Source: an uncultured Eubacteriales bacterium
GTDB taxonomy: Bacteria; Bacillota; Clostridia; Oscillospirales; CAG-272
Direction: 5' to 3'
DNA length: 64,000 nt
Assembly: GCA_934462825.1 (NCBI GenBank)
Contig: CAKSIP010000001.1
Span: forward strand, 1 to 64,000
The position numbers and the translations under genes are program-made. This document shows, piece by piece, positions 25,746-34,312 of the stretch (position 1 is its first letter; every line of letters begins with the position of its first letter). The notes below the pieces were generated by a model, which had not been told where the DNA came from, searched no databases, and saw only the letters and a program-made list of their open reading frames with translations.

Positions 25746-26804
25746 TTAGTCGGCCACAACCTCCTGATGCTTTTCCGCCGATGCGTAAAGCAAGTCGAGC
25801 AGGCGTGCGCTCTCCAGCACGTTATCCACATGGCCTTTTTTCTTCACGCCGGTCGCAATCGAATCCATAAAGTCCTGATCCTCGCACAAGTACATATCTG
25901 GAATCTCATAATCAAAGGTTATCGTTTCCAGCGTATCGCCGCGATACAGTTCAAACCGCTTGCCGTAGGTCAACCGTGCGCCGGCCTTGTCCCCCATGAA
26001 ATCAATAAAGCTCTCGTCCTTTTTGATGTTCTGCGCCCACGCGCCATTGAAGGAAATGCTGGCCTTTTGGGTGCGGATATACCCCGTCACCATATCGTCA
26101 ACGTCATTGGTTCCGTTTTCCACATCCGCCGTATTCTCGGCCCACATGTAAGTATATTTATACGACTTCATGTCCTTGGCCATTTCATTGTAGGTGTCGC
26201 ATGTCAGGGTTTTCAATTTCGGCTCTCCGAGAATGTAAAGGATCAAATCAAAGAAATGAATCCCCCAATCGATCAGAACACCGCCGCCGGATTGAGCCTT
26301 GGTTGTAAAAGGGCCGCCAAGACCGGGGATGCTCCGAAATGCGCGGAACGAGCAGTACACATGATACACATCTCCAAATTCACCGTTTTTCACCATGTCC
26401 GCCAACATTTCCACCGATTTATGATAGCGGTTGCAAACACCGATATTGAGCATCAGGCCGCGCTTATTGGCTTCCTCGGCCATCTCGCAGGAAAGCTTGT
26501 AATTGACTGTGATCGGTTTTTCGCAAAATACGTGCTTGCCGGCACGCAAGGCATCCATTGTAACCGTATAATGAGCAAAGTTCGGTGTCAAAACGAACAC
26601 GGCATCCACCTCGGGATCCTGAAGCGCCACATGATAATCCACGATTGCGTTTTCCACTTTCGGGAATTTTTCTTTTGCATCAACCGCCTTTTCTTCAATA
26701 AGATCGCAAGCATACTTGATTCTGACATTGTCCATTTTCATCAATGCCGGGAAATGAGCCGCATTGGCAATTCTGCCGCATCCTATTACTGCCACCACTT
26801 TCAT
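25746..26804 (-). CDS. Gfo/Idh/MocA family oxidoreductase
   Basis: This is an NAD(P)-dependent dehydrogenase of the glucose-fructose oxidoreductase/inositol dehydrogenase family. The 352-residue protein has a Rossmann start (VVAVIGCGRIANAAHFPAL), the EKP motif in HVFCEKPITVN (about residues 93-103), and a C-terminal substrate domain with GGVLIDWGIHFFDLILYILG carrying the usual Asp and His. The specific sugar or cyclitol is not evident, and no other carbohydrate genes are adjacent. It has its own promoter at 26893-26921. Confidence 0.92.
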   Translation of the reverse strand: MKVVAVIGCGRIANAAHFPALMKMDNVRIKYACDLIEEKAVDAKEKFPKVENAIVDYHVALQDPEVDAVFVLTPNFAHYTVTMDALRAGKHVFCEKPITVNYKLSCEMAEEANKRGLMLNIGVCNRYHKSVEMLADMVKNGEFGDVYHVYCSFRAFRSIPGLGGPFTTKAQSGGGVLIDWGIHFFDLILYILGEPKLKTLTCDTYNEMAKDMKSYKYTYMWAENTADVENGTNDVDDMVTGYIRTQKASISFNGAWAQNIKKDESFIDFMGDKAGARLTYGKRFELYRGDTLETITFDYEIPDMYLCEDQDFMDSIATGVKKKGHVDNVLESARLLDLLYASAEKHQEVVAD

Positions 26805-26892
26805 GTTTTCTTTATCCTTTCCTTTCCTTTTGACCGCCGATGATTTTCAGGCTTTCCTCGCCTTGCCCGGTCAAAATCGAATCTGCATGGTC

Positions 26893-26921
26893 ATTATATC
26901 CTATTTCAGGAGCTTTGTAAA
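26893..26921 (-). promoter_or_regulatory. Promoter for the Gfo/Idh/MocA gene
   Basis: Reading leftward, TTTACA (26916-26921), 17 bases, TATAAT (26893-26898). Confidence 0.75.
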
Positions 26922-26948
26922 GACGTTTTATTGACTTTTTCAAGGGAT

Positions 26949-27980
26949 TTATTTGCCCTCTTTTTCATCCGAATCGGGGCTTCTTCGGCTGATTTCGGCC
27001 AAAGGATTCTGCGTCATGGCTTTTTCCATACTCTCGTTGCTGACATGCGTATAAATCTGCGTGGTGTTAAGCTGCTCATGTCCCAAAATGTCCTTCAACA
27101 CGCGCACGTCCACATGGCCGCTCTGATACATCAGTGTGGCCGCCGTGTGACGCAGCTTATGCACGGAATAATGCTTTGAGCCAAGGCCGGCCAAATCCAG
27201 ATATTTGTAAACCAACCACTGCACGGTTTTTACGCTGATGCGCTGTCCTCGTCCGCTGAGAAAGAGGGCCGGCGTTGTGATTTTTTCCTCCATGTGCTGG
27301 GAGCGTTCGGTAATATAGTCCCCCAGCGCATAGCGGCAGGCGTCGTTCAGATAGACAATGCGCTCCTTGTTTCCTTTTCCCACCACGCGCAGAGAGCGAA
27401 GCTCCCGGTCAATATCCGCCAAATCAATGCCCACCAGCTCCGACACACGCATACCGCAGTTCAAAAACAGGGTGACGATTGCGTAATCCCGCACAACCGT
27501 CTTGGATTCCTTGTCGTTTTTTATGGTGTCCAACAAAAGCATTGCTTCTTCTGCGCTCAGCACCTTCGGCAATGATTTTTTCGGCTTCGGCGATTCAATA
27601 TCAATGGCGGGATTGACCTCCAGCAATTTCCGTTTTACGGTCAAAAACTTAAAAAAGGCTTTAATGGCAGACAGCTTGCGCGCCTTCGCGCTCCACAGGT
27701 TGCCGCGAACCGTTCCGCTGTACATCAGAAATCCGTAAATATCCTCCGTCGATATGCTTTGCATAAAGGCAAGATCGAGCGCGTGAATGTCGATCTTTTC
27801 AAAATCCTCCGAATCCGGAGAAATCCCTTGCCGGTCGGCCACCAAAAATCGGAAAAACATGCGAAGATCCAAAAGGTATTCGCTCACGGTTTTCACCGAG
27901 CAATTCTGAATGGCCAATTTATAAGAAGCAAAATCCCGCGCCAGCGGCGGCATTTCCGAAAGCTCCACAGCATATTTCAT
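26949..27980 (-). CDS. Xer-type tyrosine recombinase
   Basis: A 343-residue tyrosine recombinase with an N-terminal SAM-like core-binding domain (about 1-150) and a C-terminal catalytic domain. The active-site set is complete: Arg in CGMRVSELVG, Lys in GKGNKERIV, His-x-x-Arg in HKLRHTAAT, His in LGHEQLNTTQ, and the Tyr nucleophile in IYTHV. It is longer than typical XerC/XerD (about 300) because of an N-terminal extension and a Ser/Asp/Glu-rich tail. It could be the chromosome-dimer recombinase or a relative. Nothing near it looks like a mobile element or att site, which favours a chromosomal Xer role. GGAG lies six bases upstream of the ATG. Confidence 0.92.
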   Translation of the reverse strand: MKYAVELSEMPPLARDFASYKLAIQNCSVKTVSEYLLDLRMFFRFLVADRQGISPDSEDFEKIDIHALDLAFMQSISTEDIYGFLMYSGTVRGNLWSAKARKLSAIKAFFKFLTVKRKLLEVNPAIDIESPKPKKSLPKVLSAEEAMLLLDTIKNDKESKTVVRDYAIVTLFLNCGMRVSELVGIDLADIDRELRSLRVVGKGNKERIVYLNDACRYALGDYITERSQHMEEKITTPALFLSGRGQRISVKTVQWLVYKYLDLAGLGSKHYSVHKLRHTAATLMYQSGHVDVRVLKDILGHEQLNTTQIYTHVSNESMEKAMTQNPLAEISRRSPDSDEKEGK

Positions 27981-28024
27981 GCTCTCTCTCCTCTGCTTAA
28001 AAATGTAAATAATTTAATTTTCCG

Positions 28025-28053
28025 TTGTCAAGCCTTTGAAAATATGATAGAAT
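28025..28053 (+). promoter_or_regulatory. Promoter for the membrane protein at 28085
   Basis: TTGTCA (28025-28030), 17 bases, TAGAAT (28048-28053). Confidence 0.65.
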
Positions 28054-28084
28054 AATAAAAATATCAATGGTTCGGAGGTAAATT

Positions 28085-28705
28085 TTGAAAAACTTTTTCT
28101 CCAAATATTCTTATGCAATGGTACGAATGTTTGTCAATCAATGCGCCATCTCGTTGTTCGGCGCCGTACTTGCCCTGTTTGCCACATCGGTTGGATCCTC
28201 GGCGCTGACAATCGGCGTCAGTATCGGCGCGATTGTCTTTTATCTGTTCTTGTTGTACACCGTCGCGTGGGACGTGGGAAGCAAGGACAGCGCCGCCATT
28301 CAGGCAGGACGCCAAAAATTCAATCCCATGACCGGTTTCCTGATTTCCCTTTGCGCCAATATTCCCAATTTTGTTTTGGCCATTCTGCATGCCGCATGCC
28401 TTCCCTTTGCCAACTCCAATCGCATTCTTTCGGGAATCTGCGCCATTGCCCGCGTGATTGCGCTGTTTATTGAGGGCATGTATACCGGGCTTATGTCGGT
28501 CATCCACTTCGGCGGTTCGGCCATGAACACTTATAGCTGGGCTTATTTTCTGCTTCCGCTCCCGGCGATTCTCATGTCCGGCATCGCCTACATTATCGGC
28601 CGTTACGAGCTTCATTTAACCAAGCTTATGTTGCCGCTGACGCCCGAAGAAATCGAAAAAAAGCAGGAAAAGAAAGCAAACCGGCGCTCGTCCTCAGAAA
28701 AGTAA
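28085..28705 (+). CDS. Unknown integral membrane protein
   Basis: A 206-residue protein with about five membrane segments (around residues 20-40, 42-62, 85-108, 115-138 and 150-172) and a Lys/Glu/Arg-rich cytosolic tail. I do not recognise the family. The start is a TTG at 28085, supported by GGAGG six bases upstream; the next ATG codons are inside the first hydrophobic segment. Its 3' end overlaps the end of the next, convergent gene by 12 bases. It is transcribed divergently from the Xer recombinase. Confidence 0.8.
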   Translation: MKNFFSKYSYAMVRMFVNQCAISLFGAVLALFATSVGSSALTIGVSIGAIVFYLFLLYTVAWDVGSKDSAAIQAGRQKFNPMTGFLISLCANIPNFVLAILHAACLPFANSNRILSGICAIARVIALFIEGMYTGLMSVIHFGGSAMNTYSWAYFLLPLPAILMSGIAYIIGRYELHLTKLMLPLTPEEIEKKQEKKANRRSSSEK

Positions 28706-29767
28706 GGCCGGTGTCCGGGCCAGCGACGCCTTTTGCAGTCTGTCGCCCATACCCCATCGTTTTGCCTCTGTCACAAGGTCTTGTCCGACCACACCGGGCA
28801 AGACCTTGCTGTTTTTATAGGCCTTTCCGCACTGTGCCGCAATCAGCGAAAGCGACGGTGCATCCGAGCCGAACAGCGTAAGCGACACCTCTCGCTTGCC
28901 CGTTTCATCCCAATAGCCAAGCCATGCCTCAGCCGAGCAAAGGCCGCGGTAATCGGCAAAGCCCGGATAAAACAAGAACACCTGCCGCCCGGCTTCGGCG
29001 GCGGCGGCAAACACATTTCGATACAGCTGTGATTGCAAAAGCGCCTGCTCCTTGTAGGATAAAGCCGCCCCTGCCCCTTGCTTTTCAAACGCTTTGGCGG
29101 CCGCATAGGCATTGGGCGTTTCAAAGACAAACTCATGCAAAAACAAAGCAATCGCTCCCCCGCCAAGAGAAAAATCCATCAGCCGGCTTTCAAATGCCGC
29201 CCAGCTTCCGGCCGAAGCAAAGTGTGTCGGGATCCAACGGTCAAGACGGTCGTCTGCCCCTCCAAGCGGACAGCGGACAAACGTATGAGACACGCCGGGC
29301 AGGGCGAAAGCCTCTGCGTTTTGACCGGGATACAGGCAAAACCCGACGGACGTCGCCGAGGTATCGCCGGCCAGCGCAGCCGCATCCGTTTGAGCGAGCC
29401 TTTCATAGGCGAGCTGCCAAAGTCCTTCGGCAGACATAGCACGCAACGCCTCCCACGGCTGACGGCACAAGCGCTCCAAAGCGCGCCGAAAAAGCGTCAC
29501 GATGAATTCTTCCTCCCCGTCCGCCTCCTTCGCGCGTACCGCGCCAAAGAAGGTGCGCCACAAGTCGAAATCCGAGCAACGCCCGGCGGCCATTTCCGCA
29601 TCCGCGCCGGCCCGGCGCAAAAAGGCTTCCCGTCCCGGCATCGGGCGAAGCAGGTATTCGGCGGGATTGCTGTAATGCGTTTCGGAGGCCAAAAGCGTCC
29701 ACGGAATCAGGCAAAGCGCATCGCTCCGAGCTTCCATCGTTTCTGACATCCGGCTTTCTTTCTGCAT
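28694..29767 (-). CDS. Unknown cytosolic protein
   Basis: A 357-residue protein without signal peptide or membrane segments, Ala-rich, with many Trp, Tyr and Phe residues (LIPWTLLASETHYSNPAEYLL; FLFYPGFADYRGL; AEAWLGYWDE). I do not recognise a family or active-site motif. The ATG at 29767 follows AAAGGAGG by six to seven bases; a start nine codons upstream overlaps that site. A promoter is at 29836-29864. It is convergent with the membrane protein gene at 28085 and the two coding ends overlap by 12 bases. Confidence 0.75.
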   Translation of the reverse strand: MQKESRMSETMEARSDALCLIPWTLLASETHYSNPAEYLLRPMPGREAFLRRAGADAEMAAGRCSDFDLWRTFFGAVRAKEADGEEEFIVTLFRRALERLCRQPWEALRAMSAEGLWQLAYERLAQTDAAALAGDTSATSVGFCLYPGQNAEAFALPGVSHTFVRCPLGGADDRLDRWIPTHFASAGSWAAFESRLMDFSLGGGAIALFLHEFVFETPNAYAAAKAFEKQGAGAALSYKEQALLQSQLYRNVFAAAAEAGRQVFLFYPGFADYRGLCSAEAWLGYWDETGKREVSLTLFGSDAPSLSLIAAQCGKAYKNSKVLPGVVGQDLVTEAKRWGMGDRLQKASLARTPALLF

Positions 29768-29835
29768 AAGCTTCCCTCCTTTGGGTTTCTTCAAACAGCA
29801 CCGTCATGGTTTTGACAGCCGATTTTTCTTTTTCC

Positions 29836-29864
29836 ATTATAGCATGATTTTGTTTTTTTTTCAA
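29836..29864 (-). promoter_or_regulatory. Promoter for the unknown gene at 28694-29767
   Basis: Reading leftward, TTGAAA (29859-29864), 17 bases, TATAAT (29836-29841). Confidence 0.65.
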
Positions 29865-29929
29865 TCCGCTCTATACAAAAACACAGATTTTGTCAAATTT
29901 CGCAAAGTCCCTGTGCATAAGCCTGAATT

Positions 29930-29941
29930 TTATGCTATAAT
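29930..29941 (+). promoter_or_regulatory. Probable extended -10 promoter for the MutS-like gene
   Basis: TATAAT (29936-29941) is preceded by TGC, an extended -10. The -35 region (GTGCAT near 29913) is weak. Confidence 0.45.
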
Positions 29942-29982
29942 ATTATAAATATAAAAGTTTAGGAGAGCTTTGGAGAGCGGTC

Positions 29983-31641
29983 GTGCGCTTTTCCGAAAAG
30001 CTTTCAATCCTGTTTAAGGAAGGCGGAACCCAACCTATGGATTTTACAAATTTCAGCCTGATATATCCCGACGAGGCTTCTCTGAAGGCGCACTACGCCG
30101 GGCAAGATCGCCCCAACATCACCATGTTTGAGCTGGAAGAACTCGGTATGCTCGATATTTTGGAATTGCACAGCAGCGAGCTTTCGGAGTTTTTTACGAC
30201 CGATCCGGCTGTGATGGAATACCGCATGGATGTTTTTGAGGACATGTTGTCCCATGAGGAGATCGCTCGCACGCTGAATCACCTGATTCCCGTTCTCAAT
30301 GACATCATGGAACTGCGCCGTTTGGAAGCGGACAGCGGCGATGCCAACTCTTATCTGTCCAGCATCACGGAAATCGAGCTTTACATTTCCAGCATTGATG
30401 TTCTGCACGATGGCTTTGTCAAAAGTGCGCCGGTGCTGAAAAGCCGTGCCTTCCGCACCTTAGCCGAGCATATTCGCACGTTAGTGGACAGCGACTATTA
30501 CCGGGAGCTGAACAAAAAGCTGGCCGAGCTGACAAACCGTGTGCGGGAAATCAAAAGTGTAACCATTGGCGTCAATTTGGACGCACAGCTTCGCCCCGCG
30601 GAAGCCGGTGTGCTTTCGATCAACTCCGAATCTTTTAAGTCCGGGGACGTTTTGGAGAAAATTCTGCGTCTTAATTTCAAAGAGGACGCCTACACCTGCA
30701 TTGCCAATTTGGTTCCGTTTGGGAAAAAGCAAAGCGAAAATCAAAAAACGGCGCTGTCTTTGGCTTTCAACTCCGCCATCAACGATGTGTACCGCTCCTC
30801 GCTGCGCTCCTGGAAAAAAATTGTGCAGAATTATGTTTTGGAAAACACCGATTTTCTCCTTGCCTTGATTCCCGAAATTGAATTTCTCGTCAAGGGGACA
30901 GCGATGCTGAGCCGTTTGAAGGAAAAAGGATGCGCCCTATGCCACCCGACCATCGTTTCCGACGGCCGCATTGTTTACAGAGCCAAGGAGCTGTACAACC
31001 CCTGCGTCGCGCTGAAAATCGACTCGGAGATTATCCCCAACGACATTTTATTTGATGAGAATGCCCGAATCTATGTGCTTACCGGGCCGAACCGAGGGGG
31101 CAAATCGGTGATCACCTGCGCCGTGGGATTGGCCCAGGCCATGATGCAACTCGGCATGTTTGTTCCGGCCACCGAAGCCGAAATCAGCCCGGCCGACGCA
31201 ATTCTGACGCACTTTCCTACCGGAGCCGAGGACACAATCGAAAAAGGGCGTCTCGGGGAAGAATGTGCGCGTCTGTGCGATATTTTCGCCGCCATAACCA
31301 AGGACAGCCTGGTTCTTTTGGATGAATCGCTTTCGTCCACCGGTTCGTTTGAGGCCTCCTACATTGCGGCTGAGGTATTGCGCGGGTTGTCTATGGCAGG
31401 CTGTCGTTGTATTTTTTCCACGCACCTGCATGAGCTGGCCGCAGAAATTGATCACATCAATGCCGAGGCGTGTGCTTCGGGCGGCGCCCCCATTGATACC
31501 TTGGTGGCCGGCATTGAGGAGGGACAACGCTCCTTCAAAATTTATCGTGCCAAGCCGGACGGCAAAAGCTATGCCCGCGACATTGCGCAAAAATTCGGTT
31601 TGACCTACGAAAATATTCTGAAAACCATTCAAAATCACTGA
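29983..31641 (+). CDS. MutS-like ATPase lacking the mismatch-recognition domain
   Basis: A 552-residue protein with a helical N-terminal and middle part and a C-terminal MutS-type ABC ATPase. The ATPase has the P-loop TGPNRGGKSV (about residues 365-374), a Walker B LVLLDESLSSTGSFEASYIA, and the switch STHLHELA. The N-terminal mismatch-binding domain with its Phe-x-Glu is absent. It therefore belongs to the short MutS-related proteins whose role is unsettled, not to the mismatch repair MutS, which is encoded separately at 42979-45585. The start is GTG at 29983 with GGAG seven bases upstream. It lies 111 bases before the DUF1538 gene on the same strand; whether they share a transcript is open. 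Confidence 0.88.
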   Translation: MRFSEKLSILFKEGGTQPMDFTNFSLIYPDEASLKAHYAGQDRPNITMFELEELGMLDILELHSSELSEFFTTDPAVMEYRMDVFEDMLSHEEIARTLNHLIPVLNDIMELRRLEADSGDANSYLSSITEIELYISSIDVLHDGFVKSAPVLKSRAFRTLAEHIRTLVDSDYYRELNKKLAELTNRVREIKSVTIGVNLDAQLRPAEAGVLSINSESFKSGDVLEKILRLNFKEDAYTCIANLVPFGKKQSENQKTALSLAFNSAINDVYRSSLRSWKKIVQNYVLENTDFLLALIPEIEFLVKGTAMLSRLKEKGCALCHPTIVSDGRIVYRAKELYNPCVALKIDSEIIPNDILFDENARIYVLTGPNRGGKSVITCAVGLAQAMMQLGMFVPATEAEISPADAILTHFPTGAEDTIEKGRLGEECARLCDIFAAITKDSLVLLDESLSSTGSFEASYIAAEVLRGLSMAGCRCIFSTHLHELAAEIDHINAEACASGGAPIDTLVAGIEEGQRSFKIYRAKPDGKSYARDIAQKFGLTYENILKTIQNH

Positions 31642-31752
31642 TTGTACGACCGTCGGAGCTACACACAAGCATAAATCGGCAGGCCTTTTTCCGGAAGGCG
31701 CGGCTGGCTAAATTCAATAATCGAAGAAGAACAATCAGAAAGGAGTTTCATT

Positions 31753-33279
31753 TTGCTGTCTGTTTTGATGAAAAAACTCAAAGAAGCCGTCGTATCCGTT
31801 CTCCCCGTATCCGCCATTGTTTTTCTTCTCAATCTGACGCCTTTGGTGGATTTTTCGGGCTTTGAGCTTTTGGTTTTTTTGATTGCAACCGTCATGCTGA
31901 TTCTCGGCATTGCCCTGTTCAACCTGGGCGCCGACCTCGCCATGACTCCGATGGGAGAGCATACCGGAAGCGGATTAACCAAATCCAAAAACCCCTGGAT
32001 TCTCCTGTCCGTCTGCTTTTTAATGGGCGTATTTATTACGGTGGCCGAACCGGATCTTTCGGTGCTGGCTTCTCAGGTCAAAGACGCCATAAACGGCACG
32101 CTGCTCATTGTAACGGTGGGCATCGGCGTTGGCTTGTTTTTGGTTCTGGCCGTTATCAAAATCATCACGGGGAAATCCCTCTCCGCGATTTTACAGCTGT
32201 TTTATCTGATTTTGTTTGCCACGGCCTCTTTGGTTGTTGTCAGCGGCAGTCAAAATTTTATGGCGCTGGCCTTTGATTCAGGCGGCGTAACCACCGGCCC
32301 CATCACCGTTCCCTTTATCATGGCGCTCGGCGTTGGCATTGCCTCGACCTTGGGCGGAAAAAATTCCGGAGAGAACAGCTTCGGCTTGATTGCGCTCTGT
32401 TCTCTCGGCCCGATGCTCGCCGTGCTTCTGCTCGGTCTGACGGCCAAAAGCGATATTATTTACACCATGCCCGATTATTCGATGGCGGCGGCCACGGGCA
32501 GCGCCCTGTTCTCCACGATTTTGGGAACGGCGAAAGAGGTGGCCATTGCGCTCGGCCTCATTGTAGTCTTCTTCCTGATTTTGCAAATCGTTTATTTGAA
32601 GCTACCTAAAAAAAAGCTGTTTAAAATTGCCGTTGGCCTGCTTTACACCTTCTTCGGTCTTGTCATTTTCCTGTCCGCCGCTACCATCGGCTTCATGCCG
32701 ATCGGCTATAAGATGGGCGTAGAGCTGGCGCAAAATCATCCGGGCATACTCGTGTTAGCCGGCTTGGTTCTCGGCATGGTGGTCGTCTTGGCCGAACCGG
32801 CCGTTCACGTGCTCAACAACCAGGTGGAGGACATCACGGGCGGCACGGTCAGCAAGCTTTCCATGGTCATCGCATTGTCGATAGGTGTCGGCCTTTCGAT
32901 TGCGCTCTCCATGATTCGCATTATCTACGACTTTAACATTCTCTATTATCTTGTCCCCGGTTACATCATTTCCTTGGCGCTTTCCTTCTTTGTCCCCCCG
33001 CTTTATACCGCGATCGCCTTTGACTCGGGCGGCGTTGCCAGCGGGCCTTTGTCCTCCAGCTTCATCCTTCCCCTTGCCATCGGCGCCTGCTTTGTCATTC
33101 AAGGGACAGACAAAATTTTGCTTGACGCCTTCGGCGTTGTTGCCATGATTGCCATGACGCCGCTGATTACCATTCAATTGCTCGGCTTCAAAGCCATCAT
33201 TACACAGAAGATCCGCGACAATATCGCTATGAAGCGGATCCTCAACTCCGATGATGAACAGATCATTGACTTTATATAA
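31753..33279 (+). CDS. DUF1538 family membrane protein (putative transporter)
   Basis: A 508-residue polytopic protein with about 12 hydrophobic segments and clear internal duplication. AFDSGGVTTGP (residues 173-183) recurs as AFDSGGVASGP (422-432), and AEP followed by a Gln-Val-x-Asp element at about 98-112 recurs at 348-360. This two-lobed design, with conserved Asp-Ser-Gly-Gly in membrane regions, looks like a secondary transporter or channel. The DUF1538 family has no assigned substrate that I know. The start is TTG at 31753 with AAAGGAG about eight bases upstream. It is followed 18 bases later by two PII-like genes, suggesting control of transport by a signalling protein, as AmtB is controlled by GlnK. 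Confidence 0.88.
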   Translation: MLSVLMKKLKEAVVSVLPVSAIVFLLNLTPLVDFSGFELLVFLIATVMLILGIALFNLGADLAMTPMGEHTGSGLTKSKNPWILLSVCFLMGVFITVAEPDLSVLASQVKDAINGTLLIVTVGIGVGLFLVLAVIKIITGKSLSAILQLFYLILFATASLVVVSGSQNFMALAFDSGGVTTGPITVPFIMALGVGIASTLGGKNSGENSFGLIALCSLGPMLAVLLLGLTAKSDIIYTMPDYSMAAATGSALFSTILGTAKEVAIALGLIVVFFLILQIVYLKLPKKKLFKIAVGLLYTFFGLVIFLSAATIGFMPIGYKMGVELAQNHPGILVLAGLVLGMVVVLAEPAVHVLNNQVEDITGGTVSKLSMVIALSIGVGLSIALSMIRIIYDFNILYYLVPGYIISLALSFFVPPLYTAIAFDSGGVASGPLSSSFILPLAIGACFVIQGTDKILLDAFGVVAMIAMTPLITIQLLGFKAIITQKIRDNIAMKRILNSDDEQIIDFI

Positions 33280-33297
33280 GGGGGAAAGGAGCGCAAA

Positions 33298-33699
33298 ATG
33301 ATAAAAAATGAACTGCTGAATGAGATCGAAAAGCATCTCAACGGCGAGGAGCCGCAAGCCAAGCTCGCGCCGCGCAAATTAAAAATTCTGATTACCGTCG
33401 TTGACCGTCAAAAAGCGGATTTTTATCAGGATCTTTTGCAATCGTTTGAAGTCAATATGCAGTTTTCCATGTCGGCCAAGGGAACGGCTCCCACAGAAAT
33501 GCTGAATTACCTTGGTTTGAACGATTCCGAAAAATCCGTCATTTTCAGCATTATCCGAGAGGACATGGAGATGGCCGCCCTCGACACTCTTACGGAAAAA
33601 TTCCGAACCATCAAAAACGGAAAAGGAATTGCCTATACGGTTTCCTTATCAAGCACAATCGGCGTGGCGATTTATCGATTCCTCAGCAACACCAAATAA
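33298..33699 (+). CDS. PII-like protein, first of a pair
   Basis: A 133-residue cytosolic protein with a 25-residue charged N-terminal extension. Then comes a ferredoxin-like beta-alpha-beta pattern beginning LKILITVVDRQKADFYQDLLQ and ending GKGIAYTVSLSSTIG. The layout resembles PII/GlnB-like signalling proteins, in which a loop between strands 2 and 3 (here SMSAKGTAPTEMLNYLGL) contacts the partner. It is encoded between the DUF1538 membrane protein (18 bases) and a second PII-like protein (15 bases). Assignment rests on pattern and context, not on exact PII signatures, which are absent. Confidence 0.72.
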   Translation: MIKNELLNEIEKHLNGEEPQAKLAPRKLKILITVVDRQKADFYQDLLQSFEVNMQFSMSAKGTAPTEMLNYLGLNDSEKSVIFSIIREDMEMAALDTLTEKFRTIKNGKGIAYTVSLSSTIGVAIYRFLSNTK

Positions 33700-33714
33700 T
33701 AAAGGAGAATAAGC

Positions 33715-34068
33715 ATGGAAGAACATAAGCATGAAGTCATATTTTGTATCGTAAACGCAGGATTCTCCGAGGCAGTCATGGAAGCCGCCAGGGAGTTTGG
33801 CGCTCGTGGCGGCACGGTGATTCGCGCACGCGGAACTGCAAACTCAGAAGCGGAACGGTTGTTTCAAATCATCGTTCAACCGGAAAAAGAAGTGGTCATG
33901 ATCCTTGTTGATTCCGCCATCAAAAACGACATTCTTCACGCGCTCTACAAGGCGGTTGGATTGAAAACCCCCGGTCAAGGCATTGCCTTTTCCCTGCCGG
34001 TGGATCATACCGTGGGCATGTCGAGCGAAAGCGAAGGCGAAGGTGAAGGCAACGCGGACGTTTCCTGA
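33715..34068 (+). CDS. PII-family-like regulatory protein, second of a pair
   Basis: A 117-residue protein with the PII-like order of strands and helices: VIFCIVNAGFSEAVMEAAREFGARGGTVIRARGT, then EKEVVMILVDSAIKNDILHAL, then GQGIAFSLPVDHTVG. Canonical GlnB would carry a T-loop with a modified Tyr and end with a TGxxGDGKIF-type segment; neither is exact here. The last 15 residues are a Ser/Glu/Gly-rich tail. AAAGGAG lies about eight bases upstream. It ends the three-gene cluster, followed by hairpins at 34153 and 34202. Confidence 0.78.
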   Translation: MEEHKHEVIFCIVNAGFSEAVMEAAREFGARGGTVIRARGTANSEAERLFQIIVQPEKEVVMILVDSAIKNDILHALYKAVGLKTPGQGIAFSLPVDHTVGMSSESEGEGEGNADVS

Positions 34069-34152
34069 CGCAAGACGGCCACATGCCGTTTGTACCATAG
34101 GTAAATATGTAAAAAAGAAGGCCGGCGAAGTGCCGGCAGACAAAGCTTTCAA

Positions 34153-34189
34153 AGGGGCTGTTAAAAACGCAATGTTTTTAACAGCCCCT
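34153..34189. terminator. Hairpin downstream of the PII-like genes, long-hairpin family
   Basis: A perfect 16-base-pair stem AGGGGCTGTTAAAAAC with loop GCAAT and no long T-run. A close relative lies at 53474-53508. A smaller GCCGGC/GCCGGC hairpin precedes it at about 34121-34137. Confidence 0.6.
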
Positions 34190-34201
34190 CAAGCATATAT
34201 C

Positions 34202-34223
34202 GGTCGGGCTTCCGACCTTTTTT
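34202..34223 (+). terminator. Terminator of the DUF1538/PII-like operon
   Basis: GGTCGG and CCGACC pair around GCTT, followed directly by six T. Confidence 0.85.
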
Positions 34224-34312
34224 GGTGTAATCGCGGCCCGTTTTGCCTCCCATGGCTTGTTTTTTCGCTTTTTCGGGGGGGAAAACGTCTTGCTTATTTT
34301 TCGCTTCTTATC

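Noticed and set aside
26949..27980. Xer-type recombinase as the integrase of a mobile element
   Set aside because: Neighbours are chromosomal-type genes, there is no tRNA or direct repeat beside it, and the composition is like the rest of the window.
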